Positions 35,577 through 44,638 of a stretch of 64,000 nt of DNA are shown piece after piece; the stretch's first letter is position 1, and each line of letters opens with the position of its first letter. This DNA is from Kribbella kalugense (lineage in GTDB: Bacteria > Actinomycetota > Actinomycetes > Propionibacteriales > Kribbellaceae): NCBI RefSeq assembly GCF_004365875.1, contig NZ_SODF01000001.1, positions 2,232,001 to 2,296,000 of the forward strand, in the 5' to 3' direction. The translations under genes and the position numbers were made by a program. The notes under the pieces are model-generated. The model saw nothing but the letters and a program-made list of their open reading frames with translations. It was not told the origin of the DNA and ran no database searches.

Positions 35577-36655
35577 GAAGCTACCCATTCCGCATAGAAG
35601 ATCCCGAGGCCGATCACCACGCACAGGCCCTGAATGATCCAGAACCGGATCACGATGTTGACCTGTTCCCAGCCGAGCATCTCGAAGTGGTGCTGCAGCG
35701 GCGCCATTCGGAACATTCGTTTACCGACACCGGTGGCACGTTTGGTGACCTTGAAGTAGCCGACCTGCAGGATCACCGAGGCGGTGATGATGACGAACAG
35801 GCCGCCGATCAGCAGCACCAGCAGCTCGGTCCGGGTCATCACGGCCATGCCGGCCAGCGCGCCACCCAGCGACAGCGAACCGGTGTCACCCATGAAGATC
35901 TTGGCCGGCGACGCGTTCCACCAGAGGAAGCCGAACAGCGCACCGGTCAGTGAAGCGGCGACGACGGCGAGGTCGTGCGGATCTCGTACTTCGTAACACT
36001 TGGCGCCGACGCCCTGCGCGGTCGCGCAGCTCTGGTTGAACTGCCAGATGCAGATCAGCGTGTAGGCGCCGAACACCATCATCGACGCGCCGGTGGCCAG
36101 ACCGTCCAGGCCGTCGGCCAGGTTCACGCCGTTCGACATACCGGCGATCAGCAGCAGGATCCAGATGATGACCAGGATCGCCGGCAGCTCCAGCCAGCCG
36201 ATGTCGCGGATGAACGAGATGAACGGCGACGCCGGCCGCTGCCCGCGGTCGTCCGGGAACTGCAGCGCGAGCACCGCGAAGATCACCGCGACCAAGGTCT
36301 GACCGGCCAGTTTCGCCTTGCTGCGCAGGCCGAGGCTGCGCTGCCGGAAGATCTTGATGAAGTCGTCCAGGAAGCCGACCGCGCCCATTCCGGCGAACAG
36401 GAACAGCACCAGCAGCGCCGAGGCGCTCGGCGGCGTCATCGTGAACAGCTTCGCCGCGAAGTACCCGATGATGGTCGCCGTGATGAATACGGTGCCGCCC
36501 ATCGTCGGCGTACCGCGTTTGGTGTGGTGCGAGGCCGGGCCGTCGTCGCGGATCTCCTGGCCGTACCCGCGTTTGGCGAGCCACAGGATCGCCCAGCGGG
36601 TGCCGATCAGCGTCAGCACCATCGAGACGGCGCCACCGAACAGGATCGAGATCAC
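35573..36655 (-). CDS. mraY: Phospho-MurNAc-pentapeptide translocase MraY
   Basis: A 360-residue integral membrane enzyme with about ten helices that makes lipid I on undecaprenyl phosphate. Family signatures: [15 protein letters not shown], the catalytic DDFIKI loop ([16 protein letters not shown]), [37 protein letters not shown] and the HHFE in [16 protein letters not shown] 36655 overlaps the murF stop (GTGA, 36652-36655); longer upstream frame lies inside murF and was rejected. Confidence 0.97.
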   Translation of the reverse strand: MISILFGGAVSMVLTLIGTRWAILWLAKRGYGQEIRDDGPASHHTKRGTPTMGGTVFITATIIGYFAAKLFTMTPPSASALLVLFLFAGMGAVGFLDDFIKIFRQRSLGLRSKAKLAGQTLVAVIFAVLALQFPDDRGQRPASPFISFIRDIGWLELPAILVIIWILLLIAGMSNGVNLADGLDGLATGASMMVFGAYTLICIWQFNQSCATAQGVGAKCYEVRDPHDLAVVAASLTGALFGFLWWNASPAKIFMGDTGSLSLGGALAGMAVMTRTELLVLLIGGLFVIITASVILQVGYFKVTKRATGVGKRMFRMAPLQHHFEMLGWEQVNIVIRFWIIQGLCVVIGLGIFYAEWVAS

Positions 36656-38043
36656 TGCACGTCCTCCAGCAGGGCGTCGGCCAAGCTCCGCAGTTTCGAG
36701 CCCTTGGATGACTTCACCAGTACGACGTCCCCCGCGCGCAGCTCGGATCTGAGCAGCTCGAGCGCGTCCGGGATCGTGTCGACGTACGTGGATTCGTTGC
36801 CCCACGAGCCTTCCAGCGAGGCACCGAGGTGGATCGGTTTCGCGCCGGCGCCGACCACGACCAGCCGGTTCACGTCCAGCCGAACGACGAGCCGGCCGAT
36901 CGCGTCGTGCTCGTCGGCCGAGGCGTCGCCGAGCTCGAGCATCTCGCCGAGCACCGCCCAGGTCCGCGCGCCGCGGGACCGACCGATGGCGACCAGAGAC
37001 TTGAGCGCCGCTCGGGTCGAGTCCGGGTTGGCGTTGAAGGCATCGTTGATGATCGTCACGCCATCCGCGCGCTCGGTCAGCTCCATGCGCGCCGCAGACA
37101 CCCGGGTGGCGGCGTTCAGGCCGTCGGCGATCTGTTCCGGCGTCAACCCGACCGCTGAGGCGACGGCGGCCGCGGCCAGCGCGTTCGAGACGTAGTGCTC
37201 GCCGATGAACTGCAGCTGGACGTTCCCGCTGAAACCGCCGAGGTGCAGCATGAACGCGGGCCGTCCCTCCGCATCAAGCTTCACGTCCGCGGCCCGGACA
37301 TCGGCCTCCGGCGACTCCCCGAAGGTCAGCACCTTCTCCTGTGTCCGGCTCCGCATCCCGGCGACGCGGTGGTCGTCCGCGTTCAGGATGGCCGTGCCGC
37401 CCGCGGTGACAGCCTCGATCAGCTCGCCCTTGGCGACGGCGATGTTGTCCTGCGTCCCGAACTCGCCGATGTGCGACGTACCGACGTTCACCACCAGACC
37501 GATGGTCGGCGGCGTGATCCCGGTCAGGTAGGTGATGTCGCCCTGGTGCCGCGCGCCCATCTCCGCGATCAGGTACTTCGTCGTTGCAGAAGCCTGCAGC
37601 GCCGTGAGCGGGTGCCCGATCTCGTTGTTGAACGAGCCTTCCGGCGACACCGTCTCGCCGTACGGGCGGATCAGCTGGGCGATCAGGTCCTTGGTGCTGG
37701 TCTTGCCGGACGAACCGGTCAGCGCGATCACGGTCAGGTCGGGAAGCCGGTCGACCACGAACCGGGCCAGGTCGCCGAGTGCCCGCTGCGGATCGTCGAC
37801 GACGATGCAGGGGCTGCCCTCGATCGGCCGGGCCGTCAGCGACACCGTGACGCCGGCCCAGGTCGCCGTACCGACGAAGTCGTGCCCGTCGACGCGCTCA
37901 CCGGGCAGGGCGACGAACAGCCCACCCGGTTCCGCGGCCCGCGAGTCGATCACCACCGGGCCGTCCACGACCGCTGACGGGTCGACGCCCGCCAACTGCC
38001 CGTGGACGACGTCGGCGATCTCGCCGCAACTGACAGGGATCAC
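36652..38043 (-). CDS. murF: UDP-MurNAc-tripeptide:D-Ala-D-Ala ligase MurF
   Basis: A 463-residue cytosolic ligase completing the pentapeptide. The ATP loop is [16 protein letters not shown], followed by [14 protein letters not shown] and the [14 protein letters not shown] metal-binding segment. [17 protein letters not shown] marks the C-terminal domain. GTG 38043 ([12 protein letters not shown]) overlaps the murE stop (GTGA, 38040-38043). It ends overlapping mraY in the same way. Confidence 0.96.
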   Translation of the reverse strand: MIPVSCGEIADVVHGQLAGVDPSAVVDGPVVIDSRAAEPGGLFVALPGERVDGHDFVGTATWAGVTVSLTARPIEGSPCIVVDDPQRALGDLARFVVDRLPDLTVIALTGSSGKTSTKDLIAQLIRPYGETVSPEGSFNNEIGHPLTALQASATTKYLIAEMGARHQGDITYLTGITPPTIGLVVNVGTSHIGEFGTQDNIAVAKGELIEAVTAGGTAILNADDHRVAGMRSRTQEKVLTFGESPEADVRAADVKLDAEGRPAFMLHLGGFSGNVQLQFIGEHYVSNALAAAAVASAVGLTPEQIADGLNAATRVSAARMELTERADGVTIINDAFNANPDSTRAALKSLVAIGRSRGARTWAVLGEMLELGDASADEHDAIGRLVVRLDVNRLVVVGAGAKPIHLGASLEGSWGNESTYVDTIPDALELLRSELRAGDVVLVKSSKGSKLRSLADALLEDVQ

Positions 38044-39617
38044 CGGTCTGCCTCCAACAGCTCACGCACGGTTTCGCGGTCGTCGAACGGGTGGATCACA
38101 CCGCCGACGTCCTGGCCGGTCTCATGGCCCTTGCCCAGTACGACGACCGTGTCGCCGGGACCGGCCAGCTCGATCGCGGTCGCGATGGCCTGCCGGCGGT
38201 CGCCGATCTCGTGCAGGTCGGCATCAGGTACGGCCTCCCGGGCGCCGGCCAGCGCGGTCGCACGGATCGCGGCCGGGTCCTCGCTGCGGGGATTGTCGTC
38301 GGTGACGATCACGACGTCCGCGGCCCGGGCCGCCGCGGCGCCCATCGCCGGCCGCTTGCCGGGATCGCGATCGCCGCCGCAGCCGACGACGGCGAACAGC
38401 TTGCCCTTGGTCGCGCTGCGCGCGGCCTTCAGCGCCAGCGCGACCGCGTCCGGCGTGTGCGCGTAGTCCACGATCACCGCCAGACCGTCCTGCCGGGTGA
38501 ACGTCTCCATCCGCCCCGGTACGGCCGCGGTCCGCAGACCGGCCGCGATCGCCTCGGCGGGTACGTCGAGTTGCCGGAGCATCGCGGTCGCGAGCAGCGC
38601 GTTGGCGACGTTGAAGTCACCCGGCAGCGCGATCTCCACGGTCAGCGTCTCCCCCGGCCCCTGAATATCCAGGACCGTGGTGCCGTGCTCGGACCGATGC
38701 CGATTGGCCACAGTCCAGTCGGCATCGCCCAGCGTCGACACGGTGACCAGCGGTACGACGGCCTGCGCCGCCAGCCGGCGTCCGTACTCGTCGTCGATCG
38801 TCACCACGGCCACATCACACCGCTCCGGGGTGAATAACGAGGCCTTCGCCTGGAAGTAGTCCTCGAACGTCTTGTGGAAGTCGAGATGGTCCTGGGTGAG
38901 ATTGAGGAACCCCGCGACCGCGAAACGAGCCCCGTCGACCCGGCCCATCGCCAGCGCGTGGCTCGACACCTCCATCGCGCACCAGGCGACCGCCTGCTCC
39001 CGCATCACCGCGAACAGCGCCTGCAGGTCGGTGGCCTCCGGCGTGGTCCGGACGCTCTTCACGACCTCGTCCCCAACGCGCGTTTGAATCGTCCCGATCA
39101 ACGCCGTCCGGCCGACGTGACGCAGTACGGAGTCCAGCAGGAAGCTGGTCGTGGTCTTGCCGTTGGTGCCGGTCACCCCGAGCAGCCGCAGCTCACTGGT
39201 CGGCTCGCCGTAAATCCGGGACGCGACCGCGCCGAGAACACTCCGCGGCTTGTCGACCACCAGCACCGGCAGACCGCTCGCTGCGGCGCGCTCGGCGCCC
39301 GTCGGGTCGGTCAGTACGGCGACAGCGCCCGCCTGCTGGGCTTTCGCGACGAACTCCGCGCCGTGCGTGACCGCACCGGGCAGAGCGGCGTACAGATCAC
39401 CGGGAAAGATCGAGCGCGAGTCGAGGGAGACGCCGGTGACGTTCACAGAGCTGCCGGGAGACGCGGCGTGCGCGACGCTCGCGATCTCGTCGAGGCCGAC
39501 CGGTACGACATGCCGTGGCCTGATCGCGGCTACGGCGCCGCCCGCGGCGGTAGGGGTGGACACGGGCCCTGAGGCTACCGCTCCGGACCCTGTGACTCCT
39601 ACCTGACCCTGCGTCAC
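38040..39617 (-). CDS. murE: UDP-MurNAc-L-Ala-D-Glu:2,6-diaminopimelate ligase MurE
   Basis: A 525-residue cytosolic ligase adding the third residue of the stem peptide. The ATP loop is [12 protein letters not shown]; the substrate-specificity motif is DNPR in TDDNPRSEDP, which marks diaminopimelate rather than lysine use. About 30 extra Gly/Ala/Thr/Val residues precede the domain at the N-terminus. VDYAHTPDAVALAL marks the C-terminal domain. GTG 39617 overlaps the ftsI stop (GTGA). Whether LL- or meso-DAP is used cannot be decided from this motif. Confidence 0.96.
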   Translation of the reverse strand: MTQGQVGVTGSGAVASGPVSTPTAAGGAVAAIRPRHVVPVGLDEIASVAHAASPGSSVNVTGVSLDSRSIFPGDLYAALPGAVTHGAEFVAKAQQAGAVAVLTDPTGAERAAASGLPVLVVDKPRSVLGAVASRIYGEPTSELRLLGVTGTNGKTTTSFLLDSVLRHVGRTALIGTIQTRVGDEVVKSVRTTPEATDLQALFAVMREQAVAWCAMEVSSHALAMGRVDGARFAVAGFLNLTQDHLDFHKTFEDYFQAKASLFTPERCDVAVVTIDDEYGRRLAAQAVVPLVTVSTLGDADWTVANRHRSEHGTTVLDIQGPGETLTVEIALPGDFNVANALLATAMLRQLDVPAEAIAAGLRTAAVPGRMETFTRQDGLAVIVDYAHTPDAVALALKAARSATKGKLFAVVGCGGDRDPGKRPAMGAAAARAADVVIVTDDNPRSEDPAAIRATALAGAREAVPDADLHEIGDRRQAIATAIELAGPGDTVVVLGKGHETGQDVGGVIHPFDDRETVRELLEADR

Positions 39618-41818
39618 CAGGTGAGCGGAATCTCGGGCTGCTTCGCGCCGGTCGGCGGGACGACGTACTTCTGCAGCGCGTAGCTCATCACGTCACGGAA
39701 CACCGGTCCTCCTTGCAGACCACCACCCCGAACGCCGTCGCTCGGGTCGTGCAGTACGACGTACGTCACGAACCGTGGGTTGTCGGCCGGAGCAAATCCG
39801 GCGAAAGAAGTGGCCCATTTGCCGTAGCGGCCGGTCTTCGGGTCGACCTCCTGCGCCGTACCGGTCTTGCCGGCGACCAGGTAGCCGTCGATCGCGGCCT
39901 GCGGTGCAGTGCCCTTCTTCGCGGTCACCGCCTCCATCATGGTGGCGACCTCCTTGGCGGCCTTCGCGCTGACCACCCGGTGCGGCGCGGCCGCCTGGTT
40001 CGGCGTGACTGTGCCGTTCGCGTCGATGTAGTTGCGGACCAGCTTCGGCGGCATGTAGACGCCACCGTTGGCGACCGTGTTGACCGCGGCGGCCATCTGG
40101 ACCGCGTTGGCGGACAGTCCCTGGCCGAAGGCGACGTTCGACCGGGTGATCTCCGGCCACTCGTCGCCCTGCATCAGCCGGCCCTGGCTCTCGCCCGGGA
40201 AGTTCAGCCCGGTCGGCTCGCCGAAACCGAAGTCGTGCAGGTACTTCACGAACTGCGGGATCCGCATCTGCTGCGCGGCCATGATCGTGCCGACGTTCGA
40301 CGACTTCGCGACCACGCCGGCGATGGTCAGGTTCATCGGGCCGTGGTCCCAGTGGTCCTTGATCGTCCGCCGCTGCACCTCGATGCTGCCCGGCACCCGG
40401 AGCTTGGTGTTCAGGTCGATCAGGCCGGCGTCGGCCAGCGCCGCCATGGTCGCGACCTTCTGCACGCTGCCGGGCTCGTAGGTGGTCTCCAGCGCGGGGT
40501 TGTTCAGGTCCTTGGAGGTGTACGGCTTGTTCGGGTCGAACGTCGGGTAGTTGGCCATCGCCATCAGCTCGCCGGACTTCACGTCCATCACGACCACCGT
40601 GCCGGAGCTGGCCTTGTACTGCTCGACCGCCTGCTGGATCCGCTTCTCCGCGAAGTACTGCAGGTCGGTGTCCAGGGTCAGCTGCACACTGACACCGGGC
40701 TTCGGCTCCTCGACCGTGTGGTTCGCGTTCGGGATCTTGTTGCCCTTGGTGTCGACCTCGTACATCGCCTTGCCGTCGTGGCCGGACAGCTTGTCGTTCA
40801 GGCCGTACTCGAGCCCGGACAGACCCTTGCCGTCGGCACCGGTCACGCCCACCACGGTCGCGGCGATGCTGCCGTTCGGGTGGCTCCGGATCGGGTCGTC
40901 CTCGGTGTAGAGGCCGAGCAGCAGCGGGGCCGCCTGGTCCAGCGGCTTGGTCTTGTTCTGCTGGGCGATGGTCGCGTTCGCAGCCTTCATCTCGGCCTGG
41001 ATCGTGGTCCAGGTCGTCGGGCTCACCTGGTGCGCGAGGTAGGTGAAGCGGCCCTTGCCGGTCATCGCGGCGACCAGCTTCGCGTACGTCGTACCGGCGA
41101 CCTTCGGCGCCAGGATCGCCGCGAGCTGCTGCGCGACAGGCTTGGTCTGGCTCGGGTCGGCGGTGATCGCGACCGCGTCCTCGGAGACCGCCAGCTCGAC
41201 GCCGTTCCGATCGGTGATGCTGCCGCGGGACGCGTGCAGGATGGACGGCTGGGTGTTCTCCCTGGTCGCGGCCTGCGCGTAGCTGTCCGGGTCGACACCC
41301 TGCAGCAGGATGAGCCGGCCGGCGAACAGCGACAGTACGAACGCCATCACGCCGAACGTCATCCGCAGCCGTACGGCGGGGCGGCCGAGCCGCAGCATCC
41401 GCGGTGGCTTGTGCACCTTCCGCTTCTTCGGCCGGGGCTGCGGCCGATTCTGCGGCGGGCGCTTGCGCGCGGACGCAGTCTTCTTGACCGGCCGCTTCGC
41501 AGTGCTCTTGACCGGCGCCTTCTTAGCGGGTGCCTTGTTAGCTGGTGCTTTCTTAGCCGGAGCCTGCTTGCGAGGTGCCGCGCCGCTAGGAGCAGGCCGC
41601 TTCGCCGCTGCCTTCTTCACCGGACGTGGAGTCGGCCCCTGCTGTTCGGCGCGCGCCTGGCGGAGCAGGCGGTCGCGGGTGGACTCGGGGCGTTGCGGGG
41701 TGGTGCGACCACTGTCTGTAGCGGACGGACGACGGGGTTGAGCCTTGCGCGGCGGGTTCTCCCGGCCCGCTGCGGAACCACGCTTGCGTGGCGGCTCGTT
41801 TCCCCGTCGATCCGTCAT
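39614..41818 (-). CDS. ftsI: Divisome transpeptidase FtsI (class B PBP) with long basic N-terminus
   Basis: A 734-residue class B penicillin-binding protein. Residues 1-140 are an unusually long basic, Ala/Lys/Pro-rich cytoplasmic tail with PAKKAP repeats. A single membrane helix follows (153-173), then the pedestal domain starting SILHASRGSITDRNG. The transpeptidase domain has Ser in SVQK (about 449), SSN in VAKSSNVG (about 508) and KTG in VAGKTGTAQE (about 649), the full active-site triad. It crosslinks septal peptidoglycan with FtsW. Its stop overlaps the murE start. Confidence 0.96.
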   Translation of the reverse strand: MTDRRGNEPPRKRGSAAGRENPPRKAQPRRPSATDSGRTTPQRPESTRDRLLRQARAEQQGPTPRPVKKAAAKRPAPSGAAPRKQAPAKKAPANKAPAKKAPVKSTAKRPVKKTASARKRPPQNRPQPRPKKRKVHKPPRMLRLGRPAVRLRMTFGVMAFVLSLFAGRLILLQGVDPDSYAQAATRENTQPSILHASRGSITDRNGVELAVSEDAVAITADPSQTKPVAQQLAAILAPKVAGTTYAKLVAAMTGKGRFTYLAHQVSPTTWTTIQAEMKAANATIAQQNKTKPLDQAAPLLLGLYTEDDPIRSHPNGSIAATVVGVTGADGKGLSGLEYGLNDKLSGHDGKAMYEVDTKGNKIPNANHTVEEPKPGVSVQLTLDTDLQYFAEKRIQQAVEQYKASSGTVVVMDVKSGELMAMANYPTFDPNKPYTSKDLNNPALETTYEPGSVQKVATMAALADAGLIDLNTKLRVPGSIEVQRRTIKDHWDHGPMNLTIAGVVAKSSNVGTIMAAQQMRIPQFVKYLHDFGFGEPTGLNFPGESQGRLMQGDEWPEITRSNVAFGQGLSANAVQMAAAVNTVANGGVYMPPKLVRNYIDANGTVTPNQAAAPHRVVSAKAAKEVATMMEAVTAKKGTAPQAAIDGYLVAGKTGTAQEVDPKTGRYGKWATSFAGFAPADNPRFVTYVVLHDPSDGVRGGGLQGGPVFRDVMSYALQKYVVPPTGAKQPEIPLTW

Positions 41819-41822
41819 CCGA

Positions 41823-42449
41823 TCATCCCCGTGTGGTCGTGGCGGGTGGCTTCGTCGTGGCCGGCGGCTTCGTCGTCCCCGTCGGCGGCTTGGTCGTCCC
41901 TGTCGTCTTGGTTGTGCCAGTCGTCTTGGTTGTGCCAGTCGGCTTAACCGGTGGTTTGACCGGTGTCTTCGTCGTCGGCTTCACGACGGGCGGCTTCTTG
42001 GTGGCGGTGCCGGTCGGCGTACCTGGGCCGAACATCGCCGTACCCGTGCCGGCCTTACCTTCCGCCGGTACGCCGAGCACGCGGCCGTCGGACAGCCTCA
42101 GGAACACCGGGTTCGGGTTTGGCACCATGCCCATCCGCAGTGCGTTGTCGGACAGGTTCTGCGGCGACTCCAGCGTCCGGACCTGCTTCTCCAGCTGCTC
42201 CTGCTGGGCGCGCAGCTGATCGGCCTGGCCGCTCAGCCGGGTGATGTCGAACGTCCCGCTCTGCAGCTGCGTGTTCAGCAGCAGCAGACCGACCAGTCCG
42301 GCGGCCAGCAACGACACCACGAAAATGACGAACGGCATCCGCGGCGGCCGGAACGGCGCCCCGTACACAACTCGCAGTCGCGGTTCGGAGCGCTTCTTCG
42401 CCGGGACGGGCGTCACCCGCGCCTTCTGCGGGCTGAAGACAGTACTCAT
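41823..42449 (-). CDS. ftsL: FtsL-like septum formation protein with Thr/Pro/Lys-rich tail
   Basis: A 208-residue bitopic protein between rsmH and ftsI, the expected ftsL position. A basic N-terminus is followed by one membrane helix (residues 39-59) and a short coiled coil (QADQLRAQQEQLEKQVRTLES, 75-95). The tail from about 140 is repetitive (TTKTTG, TTKPPAT) and probably wall-spanning. FtsL proteins evolve fast, so identity rests on position, topology and coiled coil. Its ATG overlaps the rsmH stop by one base (TGATG). Confidence 0.88.
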   Translation of the reverse strand: MSTVFSPQKARVTPVPAKKRSEPRLRVVYGAPFRPPRMPFVIFVVSLLAAGLVGLLLLNTQLQSGTFDITRLSGQADQLRAQQEQLEKQVRTLESPQNLSDNALRMGMVPNPNPVFLRLSDGRVLGVPAEGKAGTGTAMFGPGTPTGTATKKPPVVKPTTKTPVKPPVKPTGTTKTTGTTKTTGTTKPPTGTTKPPATTKPPATTTRG

Positions 42450-43414
42450 CAGGCCACCAGTCCCTTCTCCCGGATTCGTTCGGCCGCTCGCACGCGAGCG
42501 GAGGCGGCCCGCGGGTTCACCGCGACCTCCTCGTCGGTCGGCCGTTCGGCTCCCCGGGTCAGCAATTTCAGATACGGCTCATGCCCGGCCGGAATCACCG
42601 GCAGGTCGTCGGGTACGTCGGACTTCGTCACCGCGGCGAACGCCTGCTTGGTGATCCGGTCCTCCAGCGACTGGTAACTCATCACGACGATCCGTCCGTG
42701 CAGCGCCAGCGATCGGATGGCAGCCGGCAGGGCACGACGCAGTACCTCGAGCTCGCCGTTCACCTCGATCCGCAACGCCTGGAACGTCCGCTTCGCCGGG
42801 TGTCCCCCGGTACGACGGGCCGCCTGCGGGATCGCGTTCCGGACGAGCTCGGACAGTCGCGCGCTGTTCGTGAACGGCTCGGTCTCCCGCTCCCGGACGA
42901 TCCGATCCGCGATCCGGCGGGCGAACTTCTCCTCGCCGTACTGGAACAGGACCCGGGCCAGGTCGGCCGCGCTGTAGGTGTTGACGATGTCGGCCGCCGT
43001 GGTCGGGCCGGTCGAGTCCATCCGCATGTCCAGCGGCGCGTCCTGCGCGTAGGCGAAGCCGCGGTCGGCCTCGTCCAGCTGCATCGACGAGACACCGAGG
43101 TCGAACAGGATCCCGTCGATCGCCGGCACACCGAGATCCGCGAGTGCTCGCGGCAGCTCGTCGTACACGGCGTGTACGAGAGTGATCCGCTCCTCGTACG
43201 GCGCCAGTCGCTCACCGGCCAGCCGCAGTGCGGCCGGATCCCGGTCGAAGCCGATCAGCCGGAGGTCGGGGAACTGCTGCAGAAAGGCCTCGGAGTGACC
43301 ACCGAGGCCGAGGGTCGCGTCGACCAGGACCGCGCCGGAATGCGCGAGTGCCGGCGCCAGCAGCGCGACCACGCGCTCCAGCATCACCGGCACATGCCGC
43401 TCCGCAGCGTTCAT
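42449..43414 (-). CDS. rsmH: 16S rRNA (cytosine1402-N4)-methyltransferase RsmH
   Basis: A 321-residue SAM methyltransferase (MraW) modifying the ribosomal P site. Motifs: [13 protein letters not shown] at the start, the SAM loop [39 protein letters not shown], and the late catalytic region [20 protein letters not shown] and [15 protein letters not shown] 43414 is preceded by a GAAGGGTCGAGG region. It is separated from mraZ by 265 bases, in which I see no gene and no convincing promoter. Confidence 0.97.
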   Translation of the reverse strand: MNAAERHVPVMLERVVALLAPALAHSGAVLVDATLGLGGHSEAFLQQFPDLRLIGFDRDPAALRLAGERLAPYEERITLVHAVYDELPRALADLGVPAIDGILFDLGVSSMQLDEADRGFAYAQDAPLDMRMDSTGPTTAADIVNTYSAADLARVLFQYGEEKFARRIADRIVRERETEPFTNSARLSELVRNAIPQAARRTGGHPAKRTFQALRIEVNGELEVLRRALPAAIRSLALHGRIVVMSYQSLEDRITKQAFAAVTKSDVPDDLPVIPAGHEPYLKLLTRGAERPTDEEVAVNPRAASARVRAAERIREKGLVA

Positions 43415-43679
43415 CCTCGACCCTTCCCGTCGCCGCGGGAGCGACCCTGCCCCCGCAGGTCTTCTGTGGTGCGGTGGTGCAAGTTGTCGATGGGTACGGC
43501 CGGAGACGACTCCGTCCGGTCAGATCGCGGGTACGCCTTCCGGGGAAGTACCTCGAAGCCTTGGCGCCGGGGAAGTGGCGTCAACACTCTTGGTCGGAAG
43601 TCGGACCCGTGATCTCACCGGACGGCCGATGTGCTCGCGGTACCGCTCGTCCACTCGTTTGCTGGAAAGTCTGTCGCGT
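43415..43679 (-). other. 265-base gap between mraZ and rsmH
   Basis: No open frame with family resemblance is present. The only hint on the minus strand is a lone TTGACG without a matching -10. The gap is longer than elsewhere in this tightly packed cluster and may carry an untranslated leader or an unrecognised promoter. Confidence 0.4.
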
Positions 43680-44111
43680 TCAGAAGATGCCTGGCAGCAC
43701 TTCCTCGGAGAGGTCGGCGAACGCCTGCTCCTGCTCCGCGGAGTACCGGTTCCAGTTCTCCGTGTTCCAGATCTCCACCCGGTTCATCGCCCCGATGACG
43801 ACACAGTCGCGATCCAGTGACGCGTAATCGCGCAGCATCGGCGGGATGGTGACCCGGCCCTGCTTGTCCGGCATCTCGTTGGAGGCACCGGCGAACAACA
43901 TCCGTAGGTAGTCCCGCGCACCCTTGTTGGTGATCGGAGCCTGCTTCAACTGCTCGGTCAGCTGGACGAACTCACGCTCCGGCCACACGGACAGCGATCG
44001 CTCCTGCCCACGCGTGATCACCAGACCGTCGGCCAGTTCGTCCCGGAACTTGGCCGGCAGGAACAGCCGTCCCTTGTCGTCGAGCTTGGGGAAGTGAGTT
44101 CCGAGGAACAC
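43680..44111 (-). CDS. mraZ: Transcriptional regulator MraZ
   Basis: A 143-residue protein with two SpoVT-AbrB-like MraZ domains: [20 protein letters not shown] (first) and [22 protein letters not shown] (second). MraZ forms a ring and represses its own dcw operon by binding short direct repeats. GTG 44111 follows a GGAGGTGGAG ribosome site. Just upstream, three TCCAC boxes at exact 10-bp steps (44169-44193) look like its operator. Confidence 0.97.
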   Translation of the reverse strand: MFLGTHFPKLDDKGRLFLPAKFRDELADGLVITRGQERSLSVWPEREFVQLTEQLKQAPITNKGARDYLRMLFAGASNEMPDKQGRVTIPPMLRDYASLDRDCVVIGAMNRVEIWNTENWNRYSAEQEQAFADLSEEVLPGIF

Positions 44112-44154
44112 GCTCCACCTCCCCGTTGCGGACTCTCCGACTCAGGCGGGTGTT

Positions 44155-44200
44155 TCCACCACTTCAGTTCCACTGCGCTCCACCTTACTCCACTTTCCAC
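44155..44200. promoter_or_regulatory. MraZ box cluster, promoter-proximal
   Basis: TCCAC (GTGGA on the mraZ strand) occurs at 44155, 44169, 44179, 44189 and 44196. The three at 44169, 44179 and 44189 are spaced exactly 10 bp. E. coli-type MraZ operators are TGGGN repeats at 10-bp spacing, so this matches in layout though not in exact bases. The cluster lies 44-89 bases before the mraZ start codon. Confidence 0.65.
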
Positions 44201-44297
44201 CACCGTCAACCAACTTCCGCCCCATTCCGCCCCCGCGCCGCCTGAATCCGCAGGCGCAAACCTGCGTGTCGCTGCCGCCTCAGCCGTTGCGCGTTCC

Positions 44298-44370
44298 TCC
44301 ATTTCGCTCCACCGGGCCGGATCTCCTCCACTTCGCTCCACTGCGCCGGATCTCCTCCACTTCGCTCCAC
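44298..44370. promoter_or_regulatory. Distal MraZ-like box array in 29-bp tandem repeats
   Basis: TCCAT at 44298 and TCCAC at 44308, 44327, 44337, 44356 and 44366: pairs 10 bp apart, repeated every 29 bp. The repeat unit includes GGATCTCCTCCACTTCGCTC. This adds six box halves 187-259 bases before the mraZ start and 167 bases before the first possible moxR start. Confidence 0.6.
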
Positions 44371-44443
44371 CGAGCCGGCCTCGGAGGGTGAGGTTGAACC
44401 GCTCGGGAGGATTGGTCGTGAACCTTCTGGGTGGACAGAACGT

Positions 44444-44478
44444 CGTACGGGCCGCGCAGTGCTTTTCCCGCCCGTACG
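44444..44478. promoter_or_regulatory. Inverted repeat upstream of moxR
   Basis: CGTACGGGC (44444-44452) and GCCCGTACG (44470-44478) form a 9-bp inverted repeat with a 17-base spacer. A -10-like TACGCT (44475-44480) overlaps its right arm. No -35 is evident. It may be an operator or an mRNA hairpin. Confidence 0.35.
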
Positions 44479-44638
44479 CTTGGAGGGACGCGACAGCTGC
44501 ACACCACAGACCGACCCGCCGTGAGGGCGTGCGCCGATGAACATCGAAACGTCAGGTAACGAAACCCCCGCCGGACTAGGCCCGACCCCTACAGCGGGTG
44601 AGAATGTGTCGGCAGTCAACGAATGGGGAGGACACAGA

